Positions 14,121-27,565 of a stretch of DNA of 64,000 nucleotides are shown here, one piece after another. Both the position numbers and the translations under genes were made by a program. Source of the DNA: Aphis gossypii (taxonomy: Eukaryota; Arthropoda; Insecta; Hemiptera; Aphididae). The stretch is taken from contig NC_065531.1 in assembly GCF_020184175.1 (NCBI RefSeq), forward strand, positions 70,588,604 to 70,652,603. The letters are read 5' to 3'. The notes under the pieces were generated by a model, which was given only the letters and a program-made list of their open reading frames with translations, did not search any database and was not told where the DNA came from. Position 1 is the first letter of the stretch. Every line of letters begins with the position of its first letter.

Positions 14121-14219
14121 CTGTGAGTTTTTTTTTGATTATGTTACGATTTACCAAAAATAAAAAAAGAATAATAAAATAATATCGTTAATGACAAAAG
14201 TATGAATTAATATTATAGG

Positions 14220-14900
14220 TTCGCATAACAGCCGCGTAATCGGTTCGTCAGCTGCCCAGAGTCCATTACTCCACGTTACGTGCAGCTAACCGTTATTCGT
14301 TAATTGCTACAAGAATGGCAATTAGAAAATAGGTAAGTACGATAAAAAAGATTTCCGGTGATATGAGCCCGTTAGGGCCGCTAAAAATTGCCTGAGCGGA
14401 CAGTGTTTCATGTCCACCCGGCGGGGTATTGGTTAAAGTTTTCAACTAGCAATGATCGCACCTCGGATGGACCTCATTGGTTACGATATCGCCACTGCGC
14501 AAAGCTGACGATTTTCGGTGTCCGACACCCTTATATGCAGTTCCTAGGCCGTGGCCGACGTGCAGTTTTCCGTTTGGCGGTGTCCACGGTGACCGAGTGG
14601 TCCGGTGGCTGGTGGTCGTCCGGATAATCGTCGGCATTGTCTCTGACCTCTGGACGACCGCGTTTCGACGGGACGGCCGGCACGAGCTGGACGCCGACGT
14701 CCGTTCACCGGTTCGCCGAACGTCGGTGGACGGACCGGAAGACAGTCGTTCGTTCGGCGCGCTCTATCGGCCGGAAACCGTACTGTCGCGGTGAGCGTAT
14801 CCGGCAAGATATTATTATTTTCGCGGAGACGGCCGGCCGAGCGGTGACAAGCGCGGCACACTACCCGTCCTCCAGATGGAGCCGCTAACGAGTTGTTCGA
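14220..14900. other. GC/CpG-rich island
   Basis: The strongest composition jump in the left half of the window. Roughly 14388-14880 is GC-rich with dense CG dinucleotides, set in AT-rich DNA. A strong donor-like site (AAATAG|GTAAGT) occurs at 14332/14333 on the plus strand. ORFs of up to 105 codons in several frames on both strands show no recognisable protein. A promoter or 5' untranslated exon island is the most natural reading. Confidence 0.4.
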
Positions 14901-17900
14901 AAACGAATTTCTGATGAGTATCTAGGTATAATAATAATTATTATTTTTATTATCACGGAATAGAATTTGATAATTGAATATTGAATATATAATAATATAT
15001 TCCATTATTTTTAGACTTTAGCCACCTACTCGCCCGTGTATTATATTATTATAATTTAAATCGAAGAACAAACAGTCGTTATATTTAAACATATTAATAT
15101 TAACAATTATTCCATAATATAGTTATCATATTTTGTTTTTTTTTTTTTTGGAAATCTTACGAACAATGGCAGTTAGTGTACGACGTTAATTCATTTATTT
15201 AGTTATATATTATTTATATTTATCTTTTTCATGAAAATTGGACGCTTACATGTATTTATTAATTATTCATCTATAGATGATAACAGATAGGTACAGATTA
15301 ATAAGATTTTATGTTGATATGTTCAATGTTTTATGCGTGTCTGCATGGATTTCATTATTATTACTCGAACGGTTACAATTTAAAAATTACTCGATTTAAG
15401 ACTAGGTATTTGAAGCGCAATCAATTCAATCGAAAATTAAATTGTTCTACTTTGTACTGAATGGTGAATTCAAAATACTCATTGTGCTCAATTACGTCGT
15501 AGATCATAATAATAATAACATATACGATTTATTCACGACATTTTACTGTGTAGGTGTAAATTGAGTTGGAAATACATTAACCATGGAAATCTTTTAAAAT
15601 ATATATGTACCTAGTTAAATAGTTTATTTAACCACATTTTATGGGTGTGAATCTATTTTGTGTATTTTTATTTTAAGAATTTCATAGGTAGATGTTTTAT
15701 TTTATATTAGATACACATTTATACGAACACTTTTTTGGTCACATTTTCTTTGTTTTGCTTTAATCTATTCGTATAATTTATACAAAAAGATACGACTCCT
15801 GCTAGTTTCCGTGGTATTTCGAGTATTTTAAAATTACGAATTTCCCAAAGCTTTATTGTAAACAAGCAATAAAAAGAAAGAAAAAAATAAACCACTAAAA
15901 ACGCCGAAAATGTCAAACTACAATTTACAACTTGTGTAATACTGAAATGTTCGAGGTATTTGTTTATTTTCCATTTTGTGTTTAGACAATCGGAATTCGG
16001 ATCGAGTAGTTTTATTAAATGCGCAACTCTGAATTCAGAGATACGTTTTAAAATACAGAAACATTCTTTAATGGCTTAATTTTTTGGGGTCCATACGCGT
16101 TTGACTACGATTCACGACGTAGTGTCGTTAAAAATATTTAATAATTCAATAGTAATTAGAATAGGTATTATTTTTATTATAATATGATGATAATTTGAAT
16201 ATCGGCATTTATGTACGCGTTCGTAGCACAACAACATTAACTGCAATCGACCAGGTCAGTTGATATAAAGTTATACCTAATATTCTAACATAGGTACCTA
16301 TACATATTACGTAATAATAAATTATTATTTCAGTTCATAGTTTATTTTGTCTACAAATAACACTTTATATACCCCGTTTAAGGTGTTTTTCTGTATATAA
16401 TAATATGTAATCCACTGTTTCCGAAATGTGTGTCTTACAAAAAGGGAGAAAATATAATAAAAATTGTGCGCGCTCAGATATTATAATTTATAGCGAGTTG
16501 ACTTGCCGAAAATGTGCGAAAAATCACACGAGATAAGCTGCGAACACGAATGCACGATAATAATATAATGTTGCTATTATAACTCTGTAATAATAGTTTA
16601 ATAATAATAATGTTAAACGGTTATATAATATAATATGTAATATAAATAACGGCGATAATAGTAATAATAATAGATTTCGTTCGTCGGTCTGTCGCCATCG
16701 TTCCTATAGCTGATACGTTTGTCGAAAAACAACTGAACCGAACGCGCGAACGTCGTCTTATCTTCATCACGCTGGCCGTAAGAAGACGGTCTTTTAATAA
16801 ATCGTTTATGGCGCACAACGACCGCGGTTCGTATTATATTATACTGTTGTGGTGTAACATGTTATAGACAGTTATATACTGTTATTGTATGTGGGTGTAT
16901 GTGTTTCTATGAGGGGTTTTTTTTTTTTTGTTTAAAAAACTCAAATTTGACAAATCCGTATTTTTGAAAACGATTTGCTAATCAATATTAATATATTATT
17001 ATGAATTAACATTTTGAAAATATAACGTCATAGTGTTTTTTAATTAAAAAAAAAAAAGAGAGTTTTCATTATATATAACAAGAGATTTGGAACGTTCAAT
17101 GATTATTCGTACAGTGTTTTATATTTTTATAAAAAAAAAAAATGATAATTTTCGAAGAAATTCATGTATTAATTTAATATTGCTTGCATAAAATTAAGAA
17201 TATAATACACTTGTCTAATATAGTAATTATAAAATGAATCATAATGATAAATTAATTAAATGTTTATTATTGTTTTTAAAAATCACAATGAATTAGATAA
17301 TAATGGTGTCATTATCGAACTTCACTTATGGAAATTAAAACTTACTCGTCTGTGTTTCAACTAGAATACAATTTTATGTAATATTTGAAACTTTTTGAGT
17401 ACCTTTTTTTTTTTGTATAAGTGTATAACTGATAACCTTATTAAAATAATTTTATGACTGAATTACTGTAAAACCAGGAGCTTGCTTTAATTCATAGCGT
17501 GTACACTATACACGCTTTGCTAATAATGTCTTATACATTTTTAATTTTTATGTATATATCTATTATGTTTAAAGGAGCGTAGGTACCTACCTACTGGAGA
17601 AAAAAATAAAAATATTGCTGCACGTTGATGATGATGTATAATAAAGAAGAAACATATTTCAGAAAATAATTATTTTTACCAACAATATTTTAGCCATTAG
17701 CAAGTATATCTGAGGTTTATTTTTTAATTTAATATAATATTATATAAGTACGTATTATATACATGCTCATAAAAACATCTAATTAATGTGAAAGAATTTC
17801 AAAAATGTTCATGTGAAAATATCGAGTATTATAATATAGCTACTGTTAGTAGAATTTTCTTAGCTTCAACTTATAATTATTTAATGATTACATATAATAT

Positions 17901-18414
17901 GCTGTTTATTCGTGTACTCTGTACACTATAATAAAATCAATTCACAAACTAATTTCCACGAAAACCTTAAAAAAATAAATAAATTTTCACATTTAATTCA
18001 TTATTTGTATTGATTGTTATTATCTCTGATTTATTTAATATACCTAGGTACTATTATTATTTCGTTAACAAACATTAATTATTTATAACTTTTTAATGAG
18101 ATATACGGTAAATCACCAAAACCCCTATCTCTCCTCCGATTTTTCTTTTTATAATAAATTTATTTAAAATTATGTTATTTATTAAATCTGGTATTTATTA
18201 CTTTTATAGTCTTAGATAATTTTTAAAAATTATGAATGTCGATGAACTAATATTTATCCTTAGAATTTACGTAGGTATCACATATCTTTCAAATATCTCA
18301 TTACACTAGAATGACTGTCCTTATTATACACAAATTTAAATATCATCAAAAACTACTTGTTTGAATTTTGATTCTAATACTAGTAATACTACTGTATAAC
18401 AATCGATATTATAG
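14901..18414. other. AT-rich intergenic DNA
   Basis: No supported gene. A small GC-richer patch lies at 16660-16840. Homopolymer A and T runs are common (16917-16929, 17045-17057, 17404-17415). Confidence 0.55.
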
Positions 18415-18471
18415 GTACAGTATGTCTGTATCGCACTGGAAAGACGCCCGCGTAGAAGACGACTACGAACG
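18415..18471 (+). other. Exon-like 57-bp segment
   Basis: A candidate acceptor (ATTATAG, AG at 18413-18414) and donor (CG|GTAATA at 18471/18472) enclose 57 bases. One frame is open and translates as YSMSVSHWKDARVEDDYER with balanced base composition. It is exactly 19 codons long. No flanking exon was found, so this may be a 5' exon of an unseen transcript or chance. Confidence 0.22.
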
Positions 18472-18599
18472 GTAATAATTGAAGCCAGAAAACCGTCAAT
18501 CTGCGGAAATAGGTACCTAATTACATTTTTAAACTTTTTTTTTTGCGACCTTTCAATCGTGTTTTATAAGATACGACTATACATGCCTTAGTATTACTT

Positions 18600-19560
18600 A
18601 TATGTACGTATATTTAATATTATGATAATTCTACATCGCCAGCGTATTATAGTCGCACGCGCGTGCGAGAGCGTGAAGACGGCGTAATACGCGTCTACAT
18701 CGCAATAACAACAATACAATTATTATTATTATTACTATTATATGAAGACCACATATATCCACCTACACATAATGTTATTATTGTTATTGTACACGACTGA
18801 AGTGTGTGTGTGGTGTGTGTGTGTGAGACTTGTAAGAGAGAACACTGTATAATATTCGCAATTGTGCATTTCACGTGACCCGTGTCGTGACGTCGACGGT
18901 GGCGGGTTTTGAGGAATCGGAGACACTTTTACACCTATAACACAACAACGTGCGGCTGCGGTGTGCGCACGCTAGTGTGTGTCACAATAATACCCTAAAG
19001 GCGGGGGCGGCGCATTATTTATTCAAAAGGCACGTGCGATACGCGTATATATAAGTGCATATTATACTTGTATAGACGTAAACCGTATATATATATATAT
19101 ATATTGTGCGTGTAATTCGCACAATGTATACACGGCCGAATTTTAAACACTGCGCGTGATAAATAATGCATGCGCGCCGAAGTTATCAATTTTATTCGCC
19201 TCCGTCGCCCAAATTATTCGTCAAACTTTTGATAAGCTTATTTAATACAATAAATCCTGTTGGCATATTATTGTGTATATAATATTATAATATCGTCGTC
19301 GTCGCGTCGCGTCTATAGGTAGTTAGGTAAGTAGGTACTTTTGCTATACCTATACGTACATTGTCGACAGCACGGCCTCTCGCGCGCAGTTTTTTTTTTA
19401 TTTTCATAAAAGCTGCACACGTCGAGAACACACAAACGTTCTCCTTCTCTTTTCCTAGTCACACTGCAGACGTTTTCCGACGTTAATTTAATCACCAAGT
19501 CAAATAGACACACGGCGAAAGCGGGGGTCGTATATTTGCACACCACCACCACCGCCTAGT
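18600..19560. other. GC-richer non-coding island with short repeats
   Basis: Patchy CG-rich sequence (18650-18700, 18870-19010, 19290-19545) mixed with (TG)n at 18800-18824 and (TA)n at 19087-19104. No coding frame is convincing. It is similar in character to the other islands between 14 and 25 kb. Confidence 0.4.
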
Positions 19561-19610
19561 TGCTTAGGTGTGAAGTTGGAATAACTGCACGTACGTATGT
19601 CTTAATCCCA

Positions 19611-19632
19611 ATTATTATTATTATTATTATTA
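19611..19632. repeat. (ATT)n microsatellite
   Basis: A short perfect trinucleotide ATT run. Confidence 0.9.
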
Positions 19633-20100
19633 TACCCGTCGGCCGAAATGGTAGATGTGTATATGGTTATACATATAGGCCAGACGGCGGACTAACGGGT
19701 AGAGAATTATTATTTTAGTCCGCTCGCCACTCCTTCGCCTGCAAACACTGTAGGTATAACACGCGTGAAAAATGAGTTCCACCAAAACGTGCGAAACGTC
19801 GACGAATTTTCGTTAAATTGAAATTAATACATTTATATACCTACATATTATATATATATATAATCGCGGTACGACTTAAGTCCGCCGTTTTCCTACAGCG
19901 GTGACCGCTCGCGTGGTGGTCCGACGGCCGATAAATCTCAACCGTGTTAAATCCCGAGCCCTCCCGCGGCCACCGCCACCGTCGCAGGTCCTACCGCGAT
20001 GCGTACACGCTCCATATAATATACGCGAGTGTATATTATATATTTATTTCCGCGTTTCAGCCCGATGTCTGTTGTCGCCCTGATGCGATCCGTAAATTTT
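19633..20100. other. GC-richer patch
   Basis: CG-rich segments at 19636-19760 and 19878-20075 with proline-rich shadow ORFs. No splice-supported exon or recognised protein. Confidence 0.35.
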
Positions 20101-21839
20101 TTTTTCTTAAACATTTCGTGTGCACGTACAAATTTTCGTCCATAGAAAAGGAAAAACGGATTATTCAAGACAATAATACATTAAAATAAAAAAATAGTTA
20201 ATACATAATTATGTATTAATTATTTATGGTTAAATAAAAGTGGTTAATATCATTTAATAAAGTTTAAAACCCTTCCATTATATTATATAATAAATGTTAT
20301 AATAATAGAATCATATTTTATCTATTTAGTATAATAGAGCCCATACCTATTTGGAGTCGCATGAAATTGAATTGAAAATAATATGTAAAACAAAAATTCA
20401 CTACAGAAGAGCGTGTTAAATATAATGGAATAAGTAACGTTGAGAAAAAACTCAAAACCTCAAAACAATATTTACTATGTAGTAAGTAACAGCAGTTCAT
20501 AAATTTATAGACATCTGCAGGTGTGTTAAATATTGAGTTTAATTCAAACAAAGAAATAATGTTAACTAAGTATATCGAATAATTGAATTGTTATGAATAA
20601 TAATAAATTATTAACAATGGTACATTAAAATAAAAATTTTAATTTAATTTATAAAATGTACATGTAAATAAGGAATCCTTTATTGTGCAAAAATCAAATT
20701 GTATCCAAAATATGTGTAATATATATAATAACTAATAAATTATATGAATTTATTGGAAAATCATAGTATTAGAATTCACTATCAAGAGAACATTTTTTGT
20801 CATTATTTATTCTTAGGGTGTTTCAATAAGCACGAATCAAACGATTGTTTAATAATTTGTTGTTTATTATATCGTTGTGACTTCGGTAAAAAACGAGAAT
20901 TTCTGCAATAGATATAATCATACAAAATATGTTATAGGAATAATACCAGAGGAGAATTTTTTTAAAAAATGTTCTGATAAAGCTAAGCGACTGAGTAATA
21001 ATATTATATTAATATATGTCACGATGGTGTACTTAAATCTCCGTAAGTGCGATGTCTACGTTTAATGACCACCGTGTACATTTTAAACAATAAGTATTTA
21101 ACAAAATAATAATATAAAGGAAACATTAAATGAACACAATTACAGTAGGACGACAATAATCACAAGTCAACAATGACGAAACGAATAAAACGAGTTGGGC
21201 GTTAAACTATTATTGTAATTCAGGTGTAATTTAAAATTATAATTTACAATAAGGTTTAAACTAATGTAATAGCAATTAGCGACATCTTAATTATACGTCT
21301 AGATATAATTTTAACCGAAATAACAGGTATCAGCGTATCTATATAATAAAATCTAACCATATAGTACTTATGCAAATGGGAAATGGCTTACAATAACAAC
21401 CCTTTCTTATAATGTTGCCAATCGTCACGTGGCCAACAAGTATTATACAGGAGCGGTCGGGCACATAAAATTATATAACTACGCCCTGACCCAATAATCC
21501 TCGCGTGTTACCTATTATACTAATCGATCAACTGACGTACGGCACCTTTTAAAGGTTTATCGCGATAAATAATATTATGATTGCACAAAATCGGAACGAG
21601 TTTATCATCTCAAATCGTGTACTTAAACAAGAAAAACACTCACATACGCTGTGTATACCACGATTCATATACTAGCTTGTTATATAGTTATTGATTTATT
21701 ATAATATCGTGTATACTGTATAATATATTTTTATTTTAGTGTTGTAATTTTTTGATTAACAATAATCATCTTTGATAAAGTACGATGAATAATAATACTA
21801 TGCTGTAGGTACGAATAAATCGATTGATTTTTACGCTGG
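20101..21839. other. AT-rich intergenic DNA
   Basis: Nothing supportable was seen. The ORFs here are short and AT-biased. Confidence 0.55.
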
Positions 21840-22560
21840 CGATTTTTCTTCTACGATAACAATAATACACGCGATTCGTCTGCAGGATTATACCCGCGGG
21901 GCAGGATGTGTGCGTCTATATCCTGGCACGGGATAACCCATTGTGCACGGCTGCGTGTGGACTCGCGAAGGGCGTTATACAGTCATCAATAATTTTCGTC
22001 AAACAAAGCGCACCGAACGACCTGTACACACAGCAATACGATTCATTGCGCGCGTGTGTGGTTGTCGTACAGCTGCCGTGTCGGGCACCCGAGACGATTC
22101 ACAGACGACGACGTATATTTCGCGATACTGTTTAGCGGAACGACGACAAGACGCGCGTCCTTACTATAAATTATTTATAGCCACTGCTGCGCTGTCGTCG
22201 TGTCAGTCACGACAATCGGGCACAAGGTTCGTATTATTATTATTATCGCTCCTGTTTGCTCGACTGTTCACGCGTCGCTTGACGCGGAAGCGCTTTTATC
22301 GCAAAAAATTAATCCGCGCAGACCGAACGCGTACGGCGTATACAGTTCCCAGTACGATTTCAATGGCGATCGATACGGACCGAGACGACGGAGACGAAAA
22401 TTCCCATTGAAAAACAACGGTCTCTAGAAAATTTCGTCGAATCTTTTGACTTTCGCGCGGTTACGTCGCCGTCCACGAAGATCCGTCGACGACGATCTGC
22501 AATCTCTGCACAGTTCGCCACTAAACTCTCGCGGTGTATCCGCGCCGCGCAATAAAGACG
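21840..22560. other. GC/CpG-rich island with core-promoter-like element
   Basis: A CG-rich island holding an open plus-strand frame of 155 codons (21943-22410), which I do not recognise and which is probably a product of composition. It contains the TATA/Inr pair listed separately. If transcription starts at about 22205 the downstream island would be 5' untranslated sequence; its ATG at 22361 gives only a very short frame. Confidence 0.4.
22165..22208 (+). promoter_or_regulatory. Candidate TATA + Inr core promoter
   Basis: TATAAATTATTTATA at 22165-22179 is followed by an arthropod-type initiator TCAGT at 22204-22208. The second TATA-like core (TATTTATA, 22172-22179) begins 33 bases before the putative +1 A at 22205, which is correct spacing. 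No downstream coding exon was identified, so the product is unknown. Confidence 0.35.
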
Positions 22561-23240
22561 TCACATAAATAAATCAAATAAATCGGTATTAGATTGTGTG
22601 TTTGTGCCCGGAGGAAATAACGGTTTTTTCTTTGATTTCGGAAACCGCCCTGCTCTATACCTACACCGAGGTTTATACATTTTCGTTTTGTCGATGACTA
22701 TAATATGGTGTTGGTGTATATAGTAGTACTAGCTTCGTTTACGTTACACGGTAGCTGCTTTCCGGCATACAATACAGCCGCGACGCGAATGATGCGATGA
22801 CGACGATGATGATGATAAAAACAATAATAATTTAAAACGGGGTGACCTTCCCTACGGATGGCAACACGCCAATCTCTACGGGAAACAACCCTTGTGGATA
22901 GTGAACCGCAATAAACTGCTTTAAGGAGCATAATAATGTCAGTCTTATGTTAGTCTTATAACTTTTAAAATTTTTTCTTATTTGTTTAACTTCAAAACAT
23001 TTAGTATAAATATTACAAAAGTGTATTACATAATCATTTATTATTTAATAGATTGTATTATGTTTTATATATTATATTATATTATATAACAGTTTTTTTC
23101 TACTACATATTTATTACATATAAATAATGAATATATGTATATGTATTATGTATGTGTTCACAATGATATGGTAGTACTTATTTAAAATTTCATTATAAAA
23201 TAGTAAGAAATAAATTATTAGAAAGTGTTTTCTAATAAAG
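22561..23240. other. Intergenic DNA
   Basis: Moderate to AT-rich sequence. No convincing gene. Confidence 0.5.
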
Positions 23241-23417
23241 ATGGCAACTGAAACTTATCCGTTTACATGGCACTCTGAAGCGGACCGGAAAAATAGTATA
23301 GAACATTTCGGGAACGAACGAAGTAATAGAGAATCACAGATAAATGTTGACGCGTTAGTTTCATTAAGCCTTACTCAGGTTAGAAGTACTGAAGTATTTA
23401 TTATATATAGCCAGTAA
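23241..23417 (+). CDS. Small hypothetical ORF (58 aa)
   Basis: ATG at 23241 opens a 58-codon frame beginning MATETYPFTWHSEADRKN and ending FIIYSQ before TAA. Amino-acid use is balanced (Trp, His, many charged residues), unlike chance frames in AT-rich DNA. CAG|GTTAGA at about 23378/23379 could be a splice donor, making the first about 46 codons a first coding exon. Otherwise an AATAAA at 23420-23425, just after the stop, could end a tiny single-exon gene. I do not recognise it. Confidence 0.3.
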   Translation: MATETYPFTWHSEADRKNSIEHFGNERSNRESQINVDALVSLSLTQVRSTEVFIIYSQ

Positions 23418-24472
23418 AGAATAAACATTTTTAGAATTAAAAAAAAATGATGTAGCTAAATACACTGGAATACCGAATAAGTATCGTATAAAAATTTTAT
23501 TGGTTTTTCCCCGTCAGTATTAATTATTATTGACGTGGAATCCTAATCTTAATATTACATAATAATTATCTAAAAAACCTTTATTGCTTAATTTTGATTT
23601 GTTTATTATCCACCATTCACGATTTTAAGATAAAGTTATAGTTATATACGGAAAATAATCTGCAATTTATTATTGACAAACTACTAGCTGTTGTGTAGTA
23701 TTATTGCATATATTTATTATTAAATATCCGTTTGTGTAATGTAAAATATAATTTTGACGTGAAAAGGGGGGAAATTAAGTATTTAATCTTACTGTAGTGT
23801 ATTAATGTAATAATTGTAATACATAGCAAACAAATAAGTTTATTTTGTACATATCTCAGTGTCAGAGATCTTTTTTATTCAATTCCGATATGCCATCAAA
23901 AATGAAGAGTAAAATTATTTTCGGTAGTTGTCTAAAGGATTATCGAAAAAATAAATCGGAAAAAGGACTCGAATTTATAAGTTATATTATAATAACAACA
24001 TATTTAGAATATTAAAAACATAGTCGCTAAAAGTATCGTTTTATTCGTAAAAAATTACATTTTTACCTACAAAGAGATTCCAGACATAAATGCAATTATT
24101 GTGGACGAATTCTCTAGGAAATAATGGAATTATTGTGGTGTTAGGTATTTTTATTTTATTCTGTGATTTATTAAAACTATATATAGGTTAGATAGGTACA
24201 ATTGTACACGTAGATGTAGCATAATAATAATATACGAAATAGCAGATTTTTTTTTTTTTTAAATCGCACCGGTGTTAGTAATTTAGTACGGTATATCGAA
24301 CCCGCGACGCAAATATAAAATATAATATACTCCGGAGGGTAGGAAAAAAAAGAATTTCGCCGTCATCAGTTATATAGCAATAGTAGGGTTGTATACAACG
24401 CTATACATAGCTGCGATATTGTGACGACGGCAATGGCGTATTGTTCTTCTACACGTATTATAATCGCACTTA
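23418..24472. other. AT-rich intergenic DNA
   Basis: No gene seen. Confidence 0.5.
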
Positions 24473-24495
24473 AACACACACACACACACACACAC
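24473..24495. repeat. (AC)n microsatellite
   Basis: A short perfect AC dinucleotide run. Confidence 0.9.
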
Positions 24496-24529
24496 GTCGT
24501 AGGAATTTAACGTTTAGAAAGCAATCTCT

Positions 24530-25100
24530 GTTCACAGACGCCACCGTCGCCGCCTCTTCTTTTATTCATATTATATATCCGTCACCGGTACGCGGCGGCA
24601 GTCCTTTCGTAGAAGGTTCATCCGCGATCTCCTTCCGCGTTCTCGGGCGCGGAGCAGTGTGCGCTTCTCTCGCGCAGTTTAGTGTATAGTATGTGGCGTT
24701 TCGTACACTGCGCTAATGCTGAAGTGAGGTGGGCTGACAAAGGATATACATACAAAAACGTATTACAAAAAAAACTTCTGTTGAATGGTGATGTCGGTGG
24801 CGGTACCCGAGTCGGCGGCGGGGCGAGACGGTCCGGGTACTGGTGAGGGGAGGGTTGCTCGGGATAGCTTTCTCGCTGATGAAATCGCATTCCGCGGAAC
24901 CAAAGACCCGTGACCGACCGACGTCTCGACCGCCGCCTTTATCGTTTTGCGCGCGCCGTGAAAACAAAACGGAATTGTGCGGCGAGACGTCAACGCCTTT
25001 AAAAAAATTTTCTCGCATTTTTTTTTTTTTTTTGGTTTTTCGACCGGGAAATTTTCTACTTTCCTACTTCTTCCCGTATCCCGAAACGACCAAGGATACA
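24530..25100. other. GC-rich island
   Basis: CG-rich sequence with overlapping ORFs of 90-131 codons on both strands (for example 24843-25238 plus, 24763-25101 minus), none with recognisable protein character. A T-homopolymer at 25019-25033 interrupts it. A regulatory or untranslated region is more likely than coding. Confidence 0.35.
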
Positions 25101-27565
25101 CGAATACTCATGGTGGAAAATAAAATCCTTGACAAACAACAGAAGCGTCATGAACGACTACCCCACTATACCTTTAAGACGCGAGTAAAAAGGGAAATAA
25201 AGCTGAACAAATATTATTTAATGTATAAAAAATATTGATGTACCTACTATTTATAGGATCGGAACATAAATCAGCTGTTGTATTTATTGCACAACATAAA
25301 CATTTATTTCAACCAATTCTATAATATATCCCATAATTGTTGATCTGATTAATGTTGTTGTAACTGTGATGTAATAATACTTACACACATCAGCGTGTAA
25401 TTATTAATTTTTTATATTCAATATTTTTATGATACGAATTTTATTTATGTAATATGTAATAAGCAACAATACACGATGTAAATTGGAAATTGATGTGAAA
25501 GGTTTTTGCTGACATTTAAATTTTTAGTAATATCGTATTTATACTATTTTCAGACTAATCGTTATAACTTATAATATTGTTTTAATGATTTAAAGCGTAT
25601 AAATATATTAATTTACTTATAATATAGAATTCCTACATTTAAAAAATATTACCATATACCTTAAAAAACATAATAATTTGAACCCTATAAACAATGGTGT
25701 CTGCGTTAGATATGCGGGGTAGTAATTTTACCTTAGACTGGACTACAAAAATTGTCTCTTTGTATTAGTCAATTTATTTTAAATTATTAAAGATCAAGAT
25801 TATTTATAGTATAATGCTATAGACGTTAACACATTTTTGATATAGATCGACTATTTTATTTTTAGGACCGAATAAAATATAAGATAAACTATGAGAAAAG
25901 CTAAGATACATTTTCAAAATAATTTGATTTATCGTTGTTTCAAATAAAATATAACAATAATAAATCCAAAAATACTTTCCAACACCCGATAACTGTACAA
26001 GTTTTTTAAAAAATAATATATATAATATTTTAGTGTCTTCCCACGTCATTCAAAGTCCAACCCCAATTTGATGAATCCCAATTCGTCGGCTCATTACATT
26101 AATACATCAATTTAGTAAGTAAATTATATAATAGTAAATATACATTTGTATGTAAAAATGTTAAAAAAAAAATTATATAAAAATTAACTAAATTCGCCAA
26201 TCTATACTCCATAATATGGATTTTATGTGTGGACTGGATAAACATTTAAACATTGAACTTATATTGAAAACATACCATAATATTATCTCTGTCGTATCCG
26301 TTTTCGAATAAAATTATTGTCACCTGTCAGTGAATCGGGAAAATTGAAACTACTCGTATATTAATAAAACCAGTATAGTTTGTAGGTGAACTGAAACGTT
26401 GGAAAACTATATTATACTGTCGGTGAAAAAGGAATATTTTAAAAATATTTTAGAACTGGTAAACTTATCGGAAAATTGCGTTGTCGGCGAATTGAGATTC
26501 GGCAAAGTGGGTGTGAATCATTTCCACGTATATGCAATATTTCTTGTAAAATATTGATTCATATTACATGACATAATATTTTAATATATTATTAAATACA
26601 CCTTTATAATACATACGTTACGGTTTGATAATATTCATTTTTTAGTGTTCAACGTGTTCATAATATTTTTAATCATCCGTTTTATAAACTAATCCAAAAT
26701 TTAAAAAAGTGTGGATCTAAGATGCGATCGATTTAATGTTAGAATAGATACTAATTGTTTGAGTGATTAATAATAATTATGTTACATTATAAAAAGTGAT
26801 GTTCACCTTATATTATATTATGTACTAAAACTCATATTGTTATTTTATACATACTTATTAAATAACATAAAATCATGGTATTATAGTATCATTCTATAAT
26901 GTGCATACTAGAATATCTAGTAAACAAAATAATTGAATGATGTGTAATATTTATGTTTGGCACATCAAAACAAATACCTATAATAGGTTATACATTTTTA
27001 TATTGATTATATTATATTATTTTATAATATTTTTATACAATTTTGTCAATTTTACACTATAAAATAGTGTTTGTTTGTCTTTTAGTTATAACTTATAAGA
27101 TTTATGTAGAAAAAGTTTTTATACTTAATTGTATATCAACCATATTTTTAGACAAGATTATATTATATTTATATTAGTTGTGATTGTAGGACCATTTTTT
27201 TTAGTTATAACATTGATAATTTTATGATTAAAAAATAAAAGGATATGTATTAATTGTAGAAAAAAAAATCAATGAACGTGTACGATTACTTAAGGATTAT
27301 GGTTGGCGGGTAATAAATTATATATGTACAAAATCTATATTATTACAATATTTAGTTGGAAAAACTTAAGGTACACGAAACATTTATTAAGCTGTCATCA
27401 CAAAAGTTGATTTTTATCAAGAAGTTCACCATTTTCAAAATATAGGTATTATATTATTGTATAATTTGATTACTTTGAGATTACGTTAGATATAGTTAAA
27501 TTTTGTGTTTTTATCTAAACGTACTTCCATTTATGTGATTTTAGCTCATACGAGTAATATGTTTT
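25101..27565. other. AT-rich intergenic DNA
   Basis: No supportable gene or element boundary. Confidence 0.55.

Noticed and set aside
14388..14888. Five overlapping ORFs of 60-105 codons
   Set aside because: All are in a GC-rich island where stop codons are rare; none shows a protein family motif and they overlap on both strands.
21943..22410. 155-codon plus-strand ORF
   Set aside because: It starts before the likely core promoter at 22165-22208, lies in CG-rich sequence, and has no recognisable domain or consistent splice context.
24290..24305. tRNA B-box-like GGGTTCGATA on the minus strand
   Set aside because: No A box or cloverleaf stems at the required distance.
24763..25238. ORFs of 112 and 131 codons on opposite strands
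   Set aside because: They overlap each other, contain homopolymer-derived Phe/Lys runs and have no motif; composition explains them.
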